A DNA stretch of 64,000 nucleotides from Pseudomonas sp. GM78 (GTDB lineage: Bacteria; Pseudomonadota; Gammaproteobacteria; Pseudomonadales; Pseudomonadaceae). Shown piece after piece: positions 63,180 to 64,000 of this stretch. The stretch covers positions 1 to 64,000 of the forward strand of contig NZ_AKJF01000056.1 of assembly GCF_000282475.1 (NCBI RefSeq). The letters are read 5' to 3'. A program made the position numbers and the translations under genes. The number at the start of each line of letters is the position of its first letter. Position 1 is the stretch's first letter. Below the pieces are notes generated by a model. That model was not told the origin of the DNA. It saw only the letters and a list, made by a program, of their open reading frames with translations, and made no database searches.

Positions 63180-63662
63180 ATGTTGGAAAACTACTATCGA
63201 GAGCTGGTGTGTTTCCTCAACGCCAAGCTCGGCAACCGCCAGGTGGCCGAAGATGTGGTGCATGACGCTTATCTGCGAGTCCTGGAACGCTCCAGCGACA
63301 CGCCGATCGAGCAGCCCCGGGCGTTCCTTTATCGCACGGCCTTGAACCTGGTGATCGACGATCACCGACGCAATGCATTGCGCCAGGTCGAGTCGCTGGA
63401 GGTGCTCGACAACGAAGAGCGCTATTTCAGCCCATCGCCCCTCAGCAGCCTCGATCACGGCCAGCGCCTGGACATGCTCCAGCGCGCCCTGGCGGAATTG
63501 CCCCGGCTGTGCCGCGAGAGTTTCCTGCTGCGCAAGATCGAAGGCCTGTCACACCCGCAGATCGCCGAACACCTGGGCATCTCCAAGGCCCTGGTGGAAA
63601 AGCACATCGTCAATGCCATGAAGCATTGCCGGGTGCGGATGCGCCAATGGGATGCGCATTGA
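63180..63662 (+). CDS. fpvI: ECF sigma factor FpvI, controls fpvA
   Basis: A 160-residue ECF sigma factor. Region 2 spans about 5-70 (LENYYRELVCFLNAKLGNRQVAEDVVHDAYLRV, typical DAE-type core) and region 4 about 100-155 (LAELPRLCRESFLLRKIEGLSHPQIAEHLGISKALVEKHIVNA). It belongs to the iron-starvation (FecI-like) class. The place beside pvdA and pvdR is that of fpvI in P. aeruginosa. PvdS is less likely, since PvdS lies apart from pvdA and is somewhat longer. The start at 63180 has a GGGAG ribosome site. No fpvR anti-sigma gene adjoins it. Confidence 0.88.
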   Translation: MLENYYRELVCFLNAKLGNRQVAEDVVHDAYLRVLERSSDTPIEQPRAFLYRTALNLVIDDHRRNALRQVESLEVLDNEERYFSPSPLSSLDHGQRLDMLQRALAELPRLCRESFLLRKIEGLSHPQIAEHLGISKALVEKHIVNAMKHCRVRMRQWDAH

Positions 63663-63685
63663 TTCTCGCGTTGACCTGTTCTTGT

Positions 63686-63709
63686 TAAATTTTATTTCAC
63701 TGTCCTCGT
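63686..63709 (+). promoter_or_regulatory. PvdS iron-starvation box of pvdA
   Basis: TAAAT, 16 nt, CGT, a full match, ending 98 bp before the pvdA ATG. Confidence 0.9.
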
Positions 63710-63807
63710 TCCTAATCAACAGACGACCTGCTGTCCTGCTCAAGGCCGGCCAGGTCACTTAGGCTTATCTCCCCGCCGCTCGGGGGTTCATCCAGAGGAC
63801 ACTGGAA

Positions 63808-64000
63808 ATGACACAGGCAATTGCATCGCCCATCGTTCACGACCTGATCGGCGTCGGTTTCGGCCCTTCGAACCTGGCACTGGCCATCGCCCTGCAAGAG
63901 CGCGGGCCGACCCAGGGCGAACTGGATGTACTGTTTCTCGACAAGCAAGCCAACTACAGCTGGCATGGCAACACGCTGTCGACCCAGAGCGAGCTACAGA
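63808..64000 (+). CDS. pvdA: L-ornithine N5-monooxygenase PvdA, 5' part (cut by window end)
   Basis: The first 64 codons are present. The start MTQAIASPIVHDLIGVGFGP leads into the FAD-binding motif GVGFGPSNLALAIAL, followed by FLDKQANYSWHGN, all typical of PvdA. The enzyme hydroxylates ornithine with NADPH and oxygen to give the hydroxyornithine used by the NRPS modules, agreeing with the two ornithine-type modules predicted in the terminal NRPS. An AGAGGA-like ribosome site and a perfect iron-starvation box lie upstream. Confidence 0.95.
   Translation, partial: MTQAIASPIVHDLIGVGFGPSNLALAIALQERGPTQGELDVLFLDKQANYSWHGNTLSTQSELQ

Noticed and set aside
63180-63662. Naming the ECF sigma gene pvdS
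   Set aside because: The position next to pvdA and pvdR is that of fpvI; the protein is short and a Fur-like site, not a pvdL neighbourhood, accompanies it.

Overview
The window looks like the chromosome of a fluorescent Pseudomonas (P. fluorescens group). It is GC-rich, carries many Pseudomonas-type REP palindromes between genes, and contains two landmark loci that can be read from sequence motifs: a quinohemoprotein amine dehydrogenase (QHNDH, qhp) locus and most of a pyoverdine locus. All calls come from reading the sequence by eye; no database search was run.

Layout. 1-960 is the 3' end of an RTX-repeat exported protein, followed by a terminator. 1204-13495 is the qhp locus: a sigma-54-type activator, an ABC exporter (QhpF), a subtilisin-like peptide processing protease (QhpE), a flavoprotein monooxygenase (QhpG), a divergent aldehyde dehydrogenase, then qhpA-qhpD-qhpC-qhpB. 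The genes together build and export an amine dehydrogenase carrying cysteine tryptophylquinone, and the aldehyde dehydrogenase would oxidise the aldehyde product. A near-consensus -24/-12 promoter precedes the aldehyde dehydrogenase and a weaker one precedes qhpA, fitting control by the linked activator.

13633-22063 is mixed housekeeping and accessory content: an LprI-like protein, an SRPBCC protein, a small RNA of the Rsm family with a GacA-type upstream box, isonitrile hydratase (inhA) divergent from a GlxA-type AraC regulator around a perfect palindrome, an alpha/beta hydrolase, a BRCT-domain protein with an unknown partner, a GH15 glycoside hydrolase and an MFS transporter.

22191-64000 is the pyoverdine locus: a type II thioesterase, two large NRPSs (C-A-T-E-C-A-T-C-A-T and C-A-T-E-C-A-T-C-A-T-TE), an alpha/beta hydrolase, a DUF6124-type small gene flanked by near-identical REP blocks, fpvA, pvdE, pvdO, pvdN, pvdM, pvdP, opmQ, pvdT, pvdR, the ECF sigma gene fpvI and the start of pvdA. 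Iron-starvation (PvdS) boxes of the form TAAAT-N16-CGT stand upstream of pvdE, pvdM, pvdP, pvdR and pvdA, with weaker versions before the thioesterase and the first NRPS. Specificity residues read by eye predict a six-residue side chain of about D-Ala-Lys-Thr-D-Ser-(Orn derivative)-(Orn derivative). pvdF and fpvR, which sit inside the P. aeruginosa locus, are not seen here.

The most interesting points are a REP palindrome translated in frame inside an NRPS adenylation domain, a module boundary in the last NRPS that looks as if an epimerisation domain has been lost, the sigma-54 circuitry of the qhp locus, and a structured leader plus flanking repeats around the DUF6124-type gene.
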